This document shows positions 1 through 8,946 of a stretch of 64,000 nt of DNA, piece by piece. The stretch spans positions 310,001 through 374,000 of the forward strand of contig NZ_JBANCG010000005.1 in assembly GCF_037026715.1 (NCBI RefSeq), written 5' to 3'. The position numbers were made by a program, and so were the translations under genes. Position 1 is the stretch's first letter. Every line of letters starts with the position of its first letter. The stretch is from Breoghania sp037026715. GTDB lineage: Bacteria > Pseudomonadota > Alphaproteobacteria > Rhizobiales > Stappiaceae. The notes beneath the pieces were generated by a model. That model was not told where the DNA came from. It made no database searches and saw only the letters and a list, made by a program, of their open reading frames with translations.

Positions 1-174
1 GCGGCGGAAGGCGGTGGAATGGATGATCCGGTCGCGGTCGCGCTGGTAGGGAGTGCGGGTCGGACTGTCCGGCTCCGGGATCAATCGCCCCCGGCTTCGA
101 GCCGGATCGACGGCATAGGGTGCGCGCTCCTGGGAGCCGAACCCGAGTTCCGCATGCGCTAGACGCGCCGTCAT
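1..174 (-). CDS. dgt: dGTP triphosphohydrolase-like protein, N-terminal fragment
   Basis: This is the first 58 residues of a gene running off the left edge. The fragment contains RTPYQRDRDRIIHSTAFRR, the conserved N-terminal segment of dGTPase-like HD-domain triphosphohydrolases, which hydrolyse dGTP to deoxyguanosine and triphosphate. The catalytic HD residues lie outside the window. The start is the ATG at 174 (MTARLAHAEL). It is divergent from the erpA gene at 488, the usual Hyphomicrobiales arrangement. The family call is secure; the exact substrate is not. Confidence 0.85.
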   Translation of the reverse strand, partial: MTARLAHAELGFGSQERAPYAVDPARSRGRLIPEPDSPTRTPYQRDRDRIIHSTAFRR

Positions 175-487
175 CGCACTTCTCCATCGTCAGGGCTGGC
201 CCCTTGCGGCTCCATGGCGCCGGACTTTGCTGAAATCCGGGCCTGCCCTATATTGTCCTGCAACTGGACCCTGTCCGCCCTTCGCACCGGCGCAAGAATG
301 ACCGGAGGGCCGGGTGTCGGACCGCACGACCGCGATCCGGCAGGTTTCCCGGCACGCTTCCTAGCACGCCGGCCGCATGCTGCGTAAGGCCAAGCCGCAT
401 GTGCCCGGACCGCGAAAGGCCCGCTCATGTGCTGCCCGGCAAAGGCCGACAGGATCAAGGCGCGAAACATTTGCACGGATTGATGAC
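175..487. promoter_or_regulatory. Divergent intergenic region between dgt and erpA
   Basis: These 313 bases separate two divergent genes and must hold both promoters. I see no RNA gene and no convincing operator. The open frames here are GC-rich shadows with arginine- and proline-rich translations. Confidence 0.4.
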
Positions 488-847
488 ATGACTGTTGCCG
501 CCGATATCGCCCGCCCCGACACCGCCCCTGTGAGCCTCAGCGACAGCGCCGCACGGCGCATCGCCAAGATCCTTTCCAAGGAGAGCGACGGCACGATGCT
601 GCGCGTCTCCGTGGAAGGCGGCGGCTGCTCGGGCTTCCAATATACCTACGAACTCGTCACCTCGCGCGCCGACGACGATCTCGTCCTTGAAAAGGACGGG
701 GCGACGGTGCTGATCGATTCGGTCTCCCTGCCCTACATGGAAGGCTCGGTCATCGATTTCGTCGACGACCTGATGGGCCAGGCCTTCAAGATCGAAAACC
801 CCAACGCCACCGCGTCCTGCGGCTGCGGAACCAGCTTCTCGATGTAG
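488..847 (+). CDS. erpA: Iron-sulfur cluster insertion protein (HesB/IscA family)
   Basis: A 119-residue A-type carrier that accepts Fe-S clusters and delivers them to apo-proteins in the cytoplasm. The three cluster-ligand cysteines are present: one in GGGCSGF (about residue 47) and two in the C-terminal CGC (about residues 112-114), as in IscA/ErpA. I chose the ATG at 488 (MTVAADIARP) because the family domain begins soon after it; the frame stays open to 377, but those extra residues are arginine-rich and non-homologous in character. It is followed by xthA on the same strand. ErpA versus another A-type carrier cannot be told by eye; the symbol rests on the dgt-erpA-xthA neighbourhood. Confidence 0.88.
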   Translation: MTVAADIARPDTAPVSLSDSAARRIAKILSKESDGTMLRVSVEGGGCSGFQYTYELVTSRADDDLVLEKDGATVLIDSVSLPYMEGSVIDFVDDLMGQAFKIENPNATASCGCGTSFSM

Positions 848-948
848 TCGGCGTCTCGATATAGAGTGGCGGGGGTGCACGATGCTCCCGCCCTGCCTCC
901 CCGAATCCGTTCGCGCGTGCTAAGTCCGTCGGGAACAGCGGATGGATA

Positions 949-1740
<792 letters not shown>

Positions 1741-1809
1741 GGCGAGGCACGCCGACCGTTCAGTCTTTCGACAAGCCGCCGATCATCTGTTATGATTAAT
1801 AATCATGGG

Positions 1810-2118
1810 ATGATCAGGCACCTTTCATGCGGCGGCCTCGTGCTAGCCGCATTCGCCGGGTCGCTGGCCCAGAGCTGGGCGGCCAGGGATTGTTCGTGCC
1901 TGCTCAACGGTGCGCGCTTCGAACTTGGCGCTGTCGCCTGCATCCATGGCCCCGACGGCGACCAGCTGGCGCAGTGCCAGATGAACCTCAACAACACCAG
2001 TTGGAAGGTACTGTCGAAGGGGTGCCCGACGGCGATGCTCGTTGAGCCGGCTCCTCTGCTCGCGTCCCCTGGCTCTGCTTCGTCCAGTCCCATGACGCCT
2101 CCCGCTCAGCGGCGCTGA
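1810..2118 (+). CDS. Small secreted cysteine-rich protein, unknown function
   Basis: About 102 residues beginning with a plausible signal peptide (MIRHLSCGGLVLAAFAGSLA) followed by ARDCSCLLNGARF. The mature part has five cysteines and ends in a low-complexity Ser/Pro tail. I recall similar small secreted proteins in other Hyphomicrobiales but know no function. An in-frame ATG at 1792 gives six more residues; I prefer 1810 because the signal peptide then starts cleanly. No strong ribosome-binding site is visible at either start. Even cysteine spacing suggests disulfides in the periplasm; that is inference. Confidence 0.6.
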   Translation: MIRHLSCGGLVLAAFAGSLAQSWAARDCSCLLNGARFELGAVACIHGPDGDQLAQCQMNLNNTSWKVLSKGCPTAMLVEPAPLLASPGSASSSPMTPPAQRR

Positions 2119-2228
2119 CAGACGCGCCCGACAAAGAGCGACCATTCGTCCCTCCGGAATGACCTGTTCCGTTTCCCTCCCATCGCGTTAAGCTTCCCTC
2201 CTGACCCAATATTCCGAGGGGGGAATTC

Positions 2229-3038
2229 ATGACGGTTCGTATCGACAAGACCGGCGCGGTCACCACCATCACCATCGACAGGCCGGAGGCGCGCAACGCG
2301 GTCGATCCGGCGACAGCCGACGCGCTTTACGACGCTTTCATTGCCTTCGAGGACGACGCGGAGGCACGCGTTGCGGTGCTCACGGGAGCCAACGGCACGT
2401 TCTGCTCCGGCTTCGACCTGAAGACGGCGAGCGGGCTTGCGGCGGAGCGCCGGCCGCTCGGGGAATTCGACATTCCGCCGGGCTGGAACGGAAAACGCGA
2501 GACGGCGCCGCGCGGCCCGATGGGACCGAGCCGGCTCTTTCTGGAAAAGCCGCTGATTGCGGCGATCGCCGGACCGGCCGTCGCCGGGGGCATGGAGCTG
2601 GCCCTACTGGCGGACATGCGGGTGATGGAAGAGACCGCCTACATGGGCGTCTATTGCCGGCGCTGGGGCGTTCCGCTGATCGACGGCGGCACGGTCCGTC
2701 TGCCGCGTCTCGTCGGCATGGGCCGGGCGATGGACCTGATGCTGACCGGCCGCAAGGTGGAGGCCGCCGAATGCGCGAGCATCGGCCTTGCCGAGCGGGT
2801 GGTGGCGGAGGGCACCGCGCTTGAGACCGCACAGGCGCTGGCTGCGGACATCGCCCGCTTCCCGCCCGAATGCGTGCGCGCCGACCGCCGCGCGGCCTAT
2901 CTGGGCTGGGGACAGCCGATCCACACCGCGTTGCAATACGAATGGAGGAGCCGGCAGGTGCTGGAGCGCGAAGGGATCGCCGGCGCAACTCAGTTTGCCG
3001 AAGGCGCCGGGCGCAGCGGGGCGTTCGCGGAGAATTAG
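2229..3038 (+). CDS. Crotonase/enoyl-CoA hydratase family protein
   Basis: A 269-residue crotonase-fold protein expected to act on a CoA thioester. It has the oxyanion-hole segments FCSGFDLK (about residues 57-64) and GPAVAGGMELAL (about 115-126), and the DGGTVRLPR segment that replaces the usual GAGGTQRLPR after the active-site region. The change near the second catalytic position means hydratase activity should not be assumed; isomerase, decarboxylase or other crotonase chemistry is possible. A purine-rich ribosome-binding site (GAGGGGGG) lies just before the ATG at 2229. It appears to be a single-gene unit, convergent with hda. Confidence 0.85.
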   Translation: MTVRIDKTGAVTTITIDRPEARNAVDPATADALYDAFIAFEDDAEARVAVLTGANGTFCSGFDLKTASGLAAERRPLGEFDIPPGWNGKRETAPRGPMGPSRLFLEKPLIAAIAGPAVAGGMELALLADMRVMEETAYMGVYCRRWGVPLIDGGTVRLPRLVGMGRAMDLMLTGRKVEAAECASIGLAERVVAEGTALETAQALAADIARFPPECVRADRRAAYLGWGQPIHTALQYEWRSRQVLEREGIAGATQFAEGAGRSGAFAEN

Positions 3039-3129
3039 CCGACGACCGCCGGAAGCCCGGTTCGAGACGGGATTGGGGGTGGGATTGGGATGGCCACCCC
3101 CGCCCCACTTGCCCGCCACCGCCGCTCGC

Positions 3130-3804
3130 CTATCCGTCCTGCTCCAGCACGGCGGCGGCCATCGGCCGGGTGATGCGGCGGCGCGCGGCAAGCGCTTCGC
3201 GGTCGAGCGTCGCGACGATGCGGTTGGCCGCCTCCAGCGAACGCTCCATGCGCACGACGAGATACTCGATTACCGGAAGATCGACGGAAAGCTGGCGGTC
3301 GGCGAAAAGCTTCACCAGCACGCGGCGCAGCAGATCGTCGTCGGGCTCGGCCACCTCGACAGGGGTCGCGAGCCTGAGCCGCGATGCAAGATCGGGCAGC
3401 GTCAGATTCCAGGCGGCCGGCCAGCTGCGCGAGGTGATCAGAACCTGGCGGGAGGCGTCGCGGGCGGCGTTCAGCAGATGGAACAGGGCCTCCTCGTCGA
3501 TGCCGCCGTGGGCATCCTCGACCGCGACCGGCCCCTTGCGGGTGAGCGCCAGTACATCCTGCCGGCCAAGGCTCGCCGCGGGGACGACTTCGGCGCCCGA
3601 AGCCTGCTGCCAGATGGAGACGAGATGCGTCTTGCCGGCCCCCACCGGCCCCGCGAGAAGAACGAAATCGGACGGCCAGTCTGGCCAGGCGGTGATCAGG
3701 TCGAACGCCGCACGGTTGCAGTCGCCGACCAGATAATCGTCACGTCCGAGCGCAGCCTCGTGCGGCAGCTCCAGCGGCAACTGGCGCGGCGTTTCCTCGC
3801 TCAT
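3130..3804 (-). CDS. hdaA: DnaA-related regulatory protein Hda (HdaA)
   Basis: A 224-residue AAA+ protein with a Walker A motif, GPVGAGKTH, near residue 48 and a Walker B-like VAVEDAH near residue 92. It matches Hda-type proteins, which lack the DnaA C-terminal DNA-binding domain and stimulate DnaA-ATP hydrolysis with the sliding clamp (RIDA). The start MSEETPRQLPLELP at 3804 places a QLPLEL clamp-binding-type motif at the N-terminus, as expected for Hda; the frame stays open upstream but the extra residues are unlike the family. It follows the AI-2E exporter gene on the same strand, a common order in this group. Confidence 0.87.
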   Translation of the reverse strand: MSEETPRQLPLELPHEAALGRDDYLVGDCNRAAFDLITAWPDWPSDFVLLAGPVGAGKTHLVSIWQQASGAEVVPAASLGRQDVLALTRKGPVAVEDAHGGIDEEALFHLLNAARDASRQVLITSRSWPAAWNLTLPDLASRLRLATPVEVAEPDDDLLRRVLVKLFADRQLSVDLPVIEYLVVRMERSLEAANRIVATLDREALAARRRITRPMAAAVLEQDG

Positions 3805-3874
3805 TGCACATCCTCTAAATTTTCCCTGCCCAAGCCCTTCGCGACGGGTATGCATCCCATGCGATCGCGCGGCC

Positions 3875-4972
3875 TCAGCCATCCCCGTCCCGGCTTTCCG
3901 GCCCTTCGTGCGGACCGGCACCGTAGTAGAGCGGGCTCGTGAGATACTGCTCCAGCGCGAAACGGGCAAGCACGCCGATTGCCGCCGAGACCGGTACCGC
4001 CACCAGCATGCCGACGAAACCGAACAGATAGCCGAAGGCGAACAGCGCGAACATCAGCCAGACCGGATGAAGTCCGACGCGTTCGCCAACGAGCTTTGGC
4101 TGAAGAATATTGCCTTCAAGGAACTGACCGATGGCGAAAACCGCCAGCACGGCGACGATCATGTGCCACTCGGGCCAGAACTGCACAAGAGCAACGCCCA
4201 GCGACAGGATGAAGCCGGTGGTGGCGCCGATATAGGGGATGAAGCTGATGAGCCCGGCGCCGATGCCGATCAGCAGACCGAACTTGAGCCCGAGAACGGC
4301 GAGACCGACCGCATAGAACGTTCCCAGTATCAGGCAGACGCTGACCTGACCGCGCACGAAGCCGGCCACGGCCAGATCGATTTCGTGCGCCAGCTTGTGG
4401 ACGAGATCGCGGTGTTCGCGCGGCAACCAGCTGTCGACCTTGGCGGTCATCCGGTCCCAGTCGAGCAGCAGGTAGAAGGCGACGACAGGCGTGACGACGA
4501 AAAGGGCGATGATGGACATCAGCGCCTGTCCGCCGCTCCAGATCGACTTCAGCAGATTACCGAGCCAACTGGCCCCCTGGGACATGAGATTGCCGAGCGA
4601 GTTCTTCACCTCATTGCCGCCGAACCCGGAGATGCGGCGGAGTTTCTCGCCGAAATTGTCCATGATCACGGCCTGGAGCTGCGAGACATAGTCGGGCAAC
4701 GCCGCGATCAGGCTGGCAAGCTGATTGCCGAGCACCGGTAAAAGCAAAACCAGGAACAGGACAAAGATGAGCAGAAACAGAATCAGGATGGTGATCGTCG
4801 CCCAGAGACGGCTCATGCCGATGGCTTCGAGCCTGTCGGCGACCGGATCGAGCAGGTAGGCGAGCGCCATGCCTGCGACGAAGGGCAGCAGGATCGGCGA
4901 GAACACCCAGAGAAACAGGATCGTCACCGCAAGGGCGATCATCCAGAACGTGATCCGTCGCTGCAGGGTCAT
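3875..4972 (-). CDS. AI-2E family transporter (PerM-like membrane protein)
   Basis: A 365-residue polytopic membrane protein with about eight hydrophobic segments, including the N-terminal ITFWMIALAVTILFLWVF and the C-terminal repeats around FIPYIGATTGF and FLEGNILQPKLVG. The last two are signature-like segments of the AI-2E exporter/PerM family. Substrate is unknown; family members include putative autoinducer-2 exporters and Na+/H+ antiporters. Its ATG overlaps the stop of the upstream phosphatidyltransferase gene by 4 bases, so the two are translationally coupled. Confidence 0.88.
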   Translation of the reverse strand: MTLQRRITFWMIALAVTILFLWVFSPILLPFVAGMALAYLLDPVADRLEAIGMSRLWATITILILFLLIFVLFLVLLLPVLGNQLASLIAALPDYVSQLQAVIMDNFGEKLRRISGFGGNEVKNSLGNLMSQGASWLGNLLKSIWSGGQALMSIIALFVVTPVVAFYLLLDWDRMTAKVDSWLPREHRDLVHKLAHEIDLAVAGFVRGQVSVCLILGTFYAVGLAVLGLKFGLLIGIGAGLISFIPYIGATTGFILSLGVALVQFWPEWHMIVAVLAVFAIGQFLEGNILQPKLVGERVGLHPVWLMFALFAFGYLFGFVGMLVAVPVSAAIGVLARFALEQYLTSPLYYGAGPHEGPESRDGDG

Positions 4973-5574
4973 TCGTCGTTTCCTTTTGGCGTTTCGCTTT
5001 CGGCGCGCCGCATCGCGTCCGGATCAGGCTCGCCCGCCGCCTCTTCTCCCGCCATGAATCGCAGCCATTCCACGAGATAGGCGGCGGTGGAAATCGCGGT
5101 GAAGCCGGCGACCACGTATACCAATAAGGGACGCACACCCCCGATGGAGAGTTCCAACCCGGCTTCCGCGAGCACCATGGCCGCCAGCGTGATCTGCGCG
5201 GTGGTGTTGATCTTGGATACCATCAGCGGGTGCATTTCCAGCGTCTTGCCCATCACCCAGGACAGGATGACCGCGCCGACGATGAGGATATCCCGGCTGA
5301 TCACAAGAATCACGAGCCACGCCGGCAAGGCCCCGGTGAGACCGAGGCTCAGGTAAATGGTGACCAGCAGCGCCTTGTCGGCGATCGGATCGAGATAGGC
5401 GCCGAGTTCGGAAAAGAGCCCGAAACGGCGCGCGATGATGCCGTCGGCCGCATCGCTCAGGCCGGCCAGGACGAACACCCAGAAGGCGGCCAGATCGTCG
5501 CCGGAAATGATCAGCGTGACGATGACCGGCACCAGCAGCAGGCGCAGCACCGAGATCAGGTTCGGCAGGGTCAT
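4969..5574 (-). CDS. CDP-alcohol phosphatidyltransferase family protein
   Basis: A 201-residue integral membrane enzyme of phospholipid synthesis. The catalytic signature DG-x2-AR-x8-G-x3-D-x3-D is intact (DGIIARR followed by GAYLDPIAD, about residues 42-67). It would transfer a phosphatidyl group from CDP-diacylglycerol to an alcohol; the acceptor cannot be read directly, and PgsA-type glycerol-3-phosphate use is only one possibility. I chose the ATG at 5574 (MTLPNLISVLR), the usual N-terminus; the longer frame adds 82 residues of non-family character. It is divergent from purM and coupled to the AI-2E gene. Confidence 0.88.
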   Translation of the reverse strand: MTLPNLISVLRLLLVPVIVTLIISGDDLAAFWVFVLAGLSDAADGIIARRFGLFSELGAYLDPIADKALLVTIYLSLGLTGALPAWLVILVISRDILIVGAVILSWVMGKTLEMHPLMVSKINTTAQITLAAMVLAEAGLELSIGGVRPLLVYVVAGFTAISTAAYLVEWLRFMAGEEAAGEPDPDAMRRAESETPKGNDE

Positions 5575-5807
5575 GTCGTCTTGCTCCAAACGGCACGCGG
5601 ACTTCGCAGTTAGGATCACCGGGAGAGACTGGCAAGCATTTTCCACCATGCGCCTTCTATAAAGGCCTTGCGAGGAACCGGCCCGGCGAACGCGGGGATT
5701 CGACGTTTCCCCCGCAGCAGCCTCCCTCGCCCCCTCTTCCCGTTTGACTTCGCGGCTGCCAACTGGTTTGAAGACGGCCGAAAGTTCCAAATCCGGAAGC
5801 TGTATCC

Positions 5808-6881
5808 ATGAGCGACACATCGTCCGCCGGCGGCGGGCTGACCTATGCGGGCGCGGGCGTCGATATCGATGCGGGCAACGCGCTGGTGAAACGCATCAAG
5901 CCGATGGTCAAGGCAACGGCGCGAACGGGCGCCGACAGCGACATCGGCGGTTTCGGCGGCCTGTTCGACCTGAAGGCGGCCGGCTTCACCGATCCGGTGC
6001 TGGTCGCTGCCAATGACGGCGTCGGCACCAAGCTGAAGATCGCCATCGACACCGGCATTCACGACACGGTCGGCATCGATCTCGTCGCCATGTGCGTCAA
6101 CGATCTGGTCGTGCAGGGCGCCGAACCGCTGTTTTTCCTCGACTATTTCGCAACCGGCGCGCTCGACGTGGAGGCGGCGGCAACCGTTATCGGTGGCATC
6201 GCGGAGGGCTGCCGGATCGCCGGCGCCGCGCTGATCGGCGGCGAGACGGCGGAAATGCCGGGCATGTACGCCAAGGGTGACTACGATCTCGCGGGCTTCG
6301 CGGTCGGCGCGGTGGAGCGGGACGCGATCCTGCCCAAGCCCGACGTGAAACCCGGCGACGTGGTGCTGGGGCTCACCTCCGCCGGTGTCCATTCCAACGG
6401 CTTCTCGCTGGTGCGCCGTATCGTGGAGCGGTCCGGCCTCGACTGGGATGCGCCGGCCCCGTTCGATACCAGCCTCACGCTCGGCCGTGCGCTGCTGGCG
6501 CCGACGCGGATCTACGTCAAGCCGCTGCTCGCCGCCCTGAAGGAAACGAAGGGCATCAAGGCGCTCGCGCACATCACCGGCGGCGGACTGCCGGAAAACC
6601 TGCCGCGCGTGCTGCCCGACACCTGCGCGGCGCATATCGATCTGTCCGCCGTGCCCGCCCTGCCCGTCTTCGACTGGCTGGCGAAGACCGGCGGCGTGGA
6701 ACAGGCGGAAATGCTGCGCACCTTCAACTGCGGCATCGGCATGGTCGTCGTGGTGGCGCAGGAGGATGCCGACAGCGTCACCGAGGTCCTCACCCGCCAG
6801 GGCGAGACCGTCGCACGGCTCGGGTTCATCGAGCAAAGGCTTGCCGACTATGTCGTTTTCGACGGCACGCTTTCGGCATGA
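5808..6881 (+). CDS. purM: Phosphoribosylformylglycinamidine cyclo-ligase (AIR synthetase)
   Basis: A 357-residue enzyme that closes formylglycinamidine ribonucleotide to aminoimidazole ribonucleotide using ATP, step five of purine synthesis. Family motifs are clear: TYAGAGVDIDAGN at the N-terminus, the glycine-rich DIGGFGGLFDL, NDGVGTKLKIA, GGETAEMPGMY and HITGGGLPENLPR. Length is normal. Its stop overlaps the purN start by 4 bases (ATGA), so the two steps are coupled. Confidence 0.97.
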   Translation: MSDTSSAGGGLTYAGAGVDIDAGNALVKRIKPMVKATARTGADSDIGGFGGLFDLKAAGFTDPVLVAANDGVGTKLKIAIDTGIHDTVGIDLVAMCVNDLVVQGAEPLFFLDYFATGALDVEAAATVIGGIAEGCRIAGAALIGGETAEMPGMYAKGDYDLAGFAVGAVERDAILPKPDVKPGDVVLGLTSAGVHSNGFSLVRRIVERSGLDWDAPAPFDTSLTLGRALLAPTRIYVKPLLAALKETKGIKALAHITGGGLPENLPRVLPDTCAAHIDLSAVPALPVFDWLAKTGGVEQAEMLRTFNCGIGMVVVVAQEDADSVTEVLTRQGETVARLGFIEQRLADYVVFDGTLSA

Positions 6882-7534
6882 GCACGCCGCGCAAACGGGT
6901 CGGCGTGCTGATCTCCGGGCGCGGCTCCAACATGGCCGCGCTCATTAAGGCTGCGAAGGACGACGACTATCCCGCTGAAATCGCGCTGGTTCTTTCAAAC
7001 CGGCCGGATGCGGCCGGGCTCGACCATGCTGGCGAGGCCGGGATTGCGACGGCTGTCGTCGACCACAAGCCTTTCGGCAAGGATCGAGAAGCTTTTGAGC
7101 GCGCGCTCGATGCCACCTTGCGGGCGCACGATATCGAGATCGTGTGCCTTGCCGGCTTCATGCGGCTGCTGACGCCGTGGTTCGTCGAGACCTGGGCAGG
7201 CCGGATGATCAACATCCACCCGGCCCTGCTGCCCTCGTTCAAGGGGCTCGATACCCATGCCCGGGCGATCGAGTCCGGCGTGAAGCTGCACGGGGCCACC
7301 GTTCATTACGTTACGAGCGACATGGATGCCGGGCCGATCATCATGCAGGGTGCAGTGCCGGTTCTCTCCACCGACGACGAGAACGCACTTGCGGCGCGCG
7401 TTCTTGGCGTGGAGCATCAACTCTACCCGCAGGCGCTGGCCCTGATCGCCTCCGGCCGCACCCGGATCGAGGACGGGCGCGTGGTTGTGAGCGAGACGAC
7501 GGAAACGCCGGCTGCGCTGATCTGGCCGGTTTGA
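6878..7534 (+). CDS. purN: Phosphoribosylglycinamide formyltransferase
   Basis: A 218-residue folate-dependent GAR transformylase, step three of purine synthesis. The phosphate-binding ISGRGSNM is at about residues 12-19, the catalytic Asn-His pair lies in NIHPALLPSF (about 110-119), followed by GATVHYV and the catalytic Asp in DMDAGPII (about 148-155). It starts within the stop codon of purM and forms a two-gene operon with it. Confidence 0.97.
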   Translation: MSTPRKRVGVLISGRGSNMAALIKAAKDDDYPAEIALVLSNRPDAAGLDHAGEAGIATAVVDHKPFGKDREAFERALDATLRAHDIEIVCLAGFMRLLTPWFVETWAGRMINIHPALLPSFKGLDTHARAIESGVKLHGATVHYVTSDMDAGPIIMQGAVPVLSTDDENALAARVLGVEHQLYPQALALIASGRTRIEDGRVVVSETTETPAALIWPV

Positions 7535-7586
7535 GAAAGAGAGCCTGCTGCGCGTGCCAGGCCTGTCGCGCCTCGCTTCCGCTCCG

Positions 7587-8849
7587 CTACCCCTTTATGA
7601 CCCCTTCCAGCACGTCGGCGGCGCGTTCGGCACCGGCTTCCGCGCGGATCAGGCGGCCAAGTTCCTCCGCACGCGCACAAACGGCATCCGACAGGGCGAC
7701 CTCCAGCCTCTGCGCCAAGCGTTCGGCTGTGAACCGTTTCATCGGCAGGGGCGCGGAGCCTCCACCCGCCTCCGCCACCCGGCGCGCCCAGAACGGCTGA
7801 TCACCGAAAATCGGACAAACGACGGACGCGCGCCCCCAGCGCAAGGCCTGGTGGGTGGTGCCCGTTCCGCCATGATGGACAATCGCCGCACATCGCGGGA
7901 AAAGCCAGGCATGCGGCGCACCGGAGATCACGTGAATGTCGTCGCCGGCGACTTCGGCGTCCAGACCGCCCCAGCCCGTAGCCAGCACCCCGCGCCGGCC
8001 GGCGCGCCGCAGCCCTTCGACAGCATCACGCGCCGTCTTGCGCGCATCGATCGATGGCATCGACCCGAAACCGACATAGACCGGTGGCGGCCCCGACTGG
8101 AGGAAGCGCGCAAGATCGGCCGGCGGCGTCCAGTCCGGCTCGCCATTGTCGCGGAACCAGTAGCCGGTGATCGTCTCGCCCTCAGGCCAGTCGTCAGGCC
8201 GGGGCACCAGATGGCGGCTGTAGGCGTGAAGGCGCGGCACGGCCCGCCCGCCGGGCGCGTAGCCGATCAGTTCATCAAGGCCGGCCGACAGCTTCACATC
8301 CGTCCGACTTGCCGCCAGCGCCTTGAAATTGCGCCCGTTCAGCAGATGGGCCAGACCGGTTGCCAGGCGATGCGACAGCCTGTTCCCAACCCGGCTCAGG
8401 CTCCGTGATGACATCATCATGAACGGAAATTCGCCGGTGGGCGCCAGCACCGGCTGCAGTACCGCCGGCACCGCCACGGCCCGCAACTCGTGCGCAACGT
8501 GCGGCGCCATCGGCGCCTTCGGATTGTAGACGATGAGATCCGGCCGGATCGCCTTGGCCAGATCCCATTGCTCCTCCAGCTCCTTGCGCAGCCAGTCGCG
8601 GGATTGACGCAGCACGCGGAGCTTTCCCGACAGCGAGTGCATGGCTGCCTGCATATCGGGCTGCTGCAGCAGGCTCTGGTAGTCGATGAAAAAGGGCGCG
8701 GCGGTCAGTCCGGCACTCTCGATCATCGCCTCGAAGCCGGCACCGGTGGAAACGGTCACCTGCGCGCCACGGCGCTTCAGGGCCGCGCCCAGCGCCACGA
8801 ATGGCTGCACGTCGCCGCGCGTTCCAAGACTCATGAGAAGAATGCGCAA
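7587..8849 (-). CDS. GT1-family glycosyltransferase (UGT/sterol-glucosyltransferase-like)
   Basis: A 420-residue GT-B glycosyltransferase. The N-terminal MRILLMSLGTRGDVQPFVAL is the characteristic start of the sterol 3-beta-glucosyltransferase/MGT group. The C-terminal VHHGGTGTTHQAL (about residues 315-327) is the nucleotide-sugar-binding HGGxGT motif, followed by GDQPFWARR. Bacterial relatives glycosylate lipids, hopanoid-like molecules or polyketides; the acceptor here is unknown. It is convergent with purN and has no obvious partner genes. Confidence 0.85.
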   Translation of the reverse strand: MRILLMSLGTRGDVQPFVALGAALKRRGAQVTVSTGAGFEAMIESAGLTAAPFFIDYQSLLQQPDMQAAMHSLSGKLRVLRQSRDWLRKELEEQWDLAKAIRPDLIVYNPKAPMAPHVAHELRAVAVPAVLQPVLAPTGEFPFMMMSSRSLSRVGNRLSHRLATGLAHLLNGRNFKALAASRTDVKLSAGLDELIGYAPGGRAVPRLHAYSRHLVPRPDDWPEGETITGYWFRDNGEPDWTPPADLARFLQSGPPPVYVGFGSMPSIDARKTARDAVEGLRRAGRRGVLATGWGGLDAEVAGDDIHVISGAPHAWLFPRCAAIVHHGGTGTTHQALRWGRASVVCPIFGDQPFWARRVAEAGGGSAPLPMKRFTAERLAQRLEVALSDAVCARAEELGRLIRAEAGAERAADVLEGVIKG

Positions 8850-8946
8850 AAGCGGATGGCCTCTTGTGCTGATCCGTTGTCACCAGCCCGCAGCATACCG
8901 AAACACGTTCGGTCGGCCAGTGCCAGCCCCCGACGCCGACCGATCG

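Noticed and set aside
1793..1812. AT-rich palindrome (ATGATT-AAT-AATCAT) at the start of the small secreted protein gene
   Set aside because: Only 6-base arms and overlapping the possible start codon; too short to call an operator.
2788..3942. A 384-residue plus-strand frame
   Set aside because: It runs antisense to hda and out of frame through the enoyl-CoA hydratase gene, both with strong motifs, so it is a high-GC shadow.
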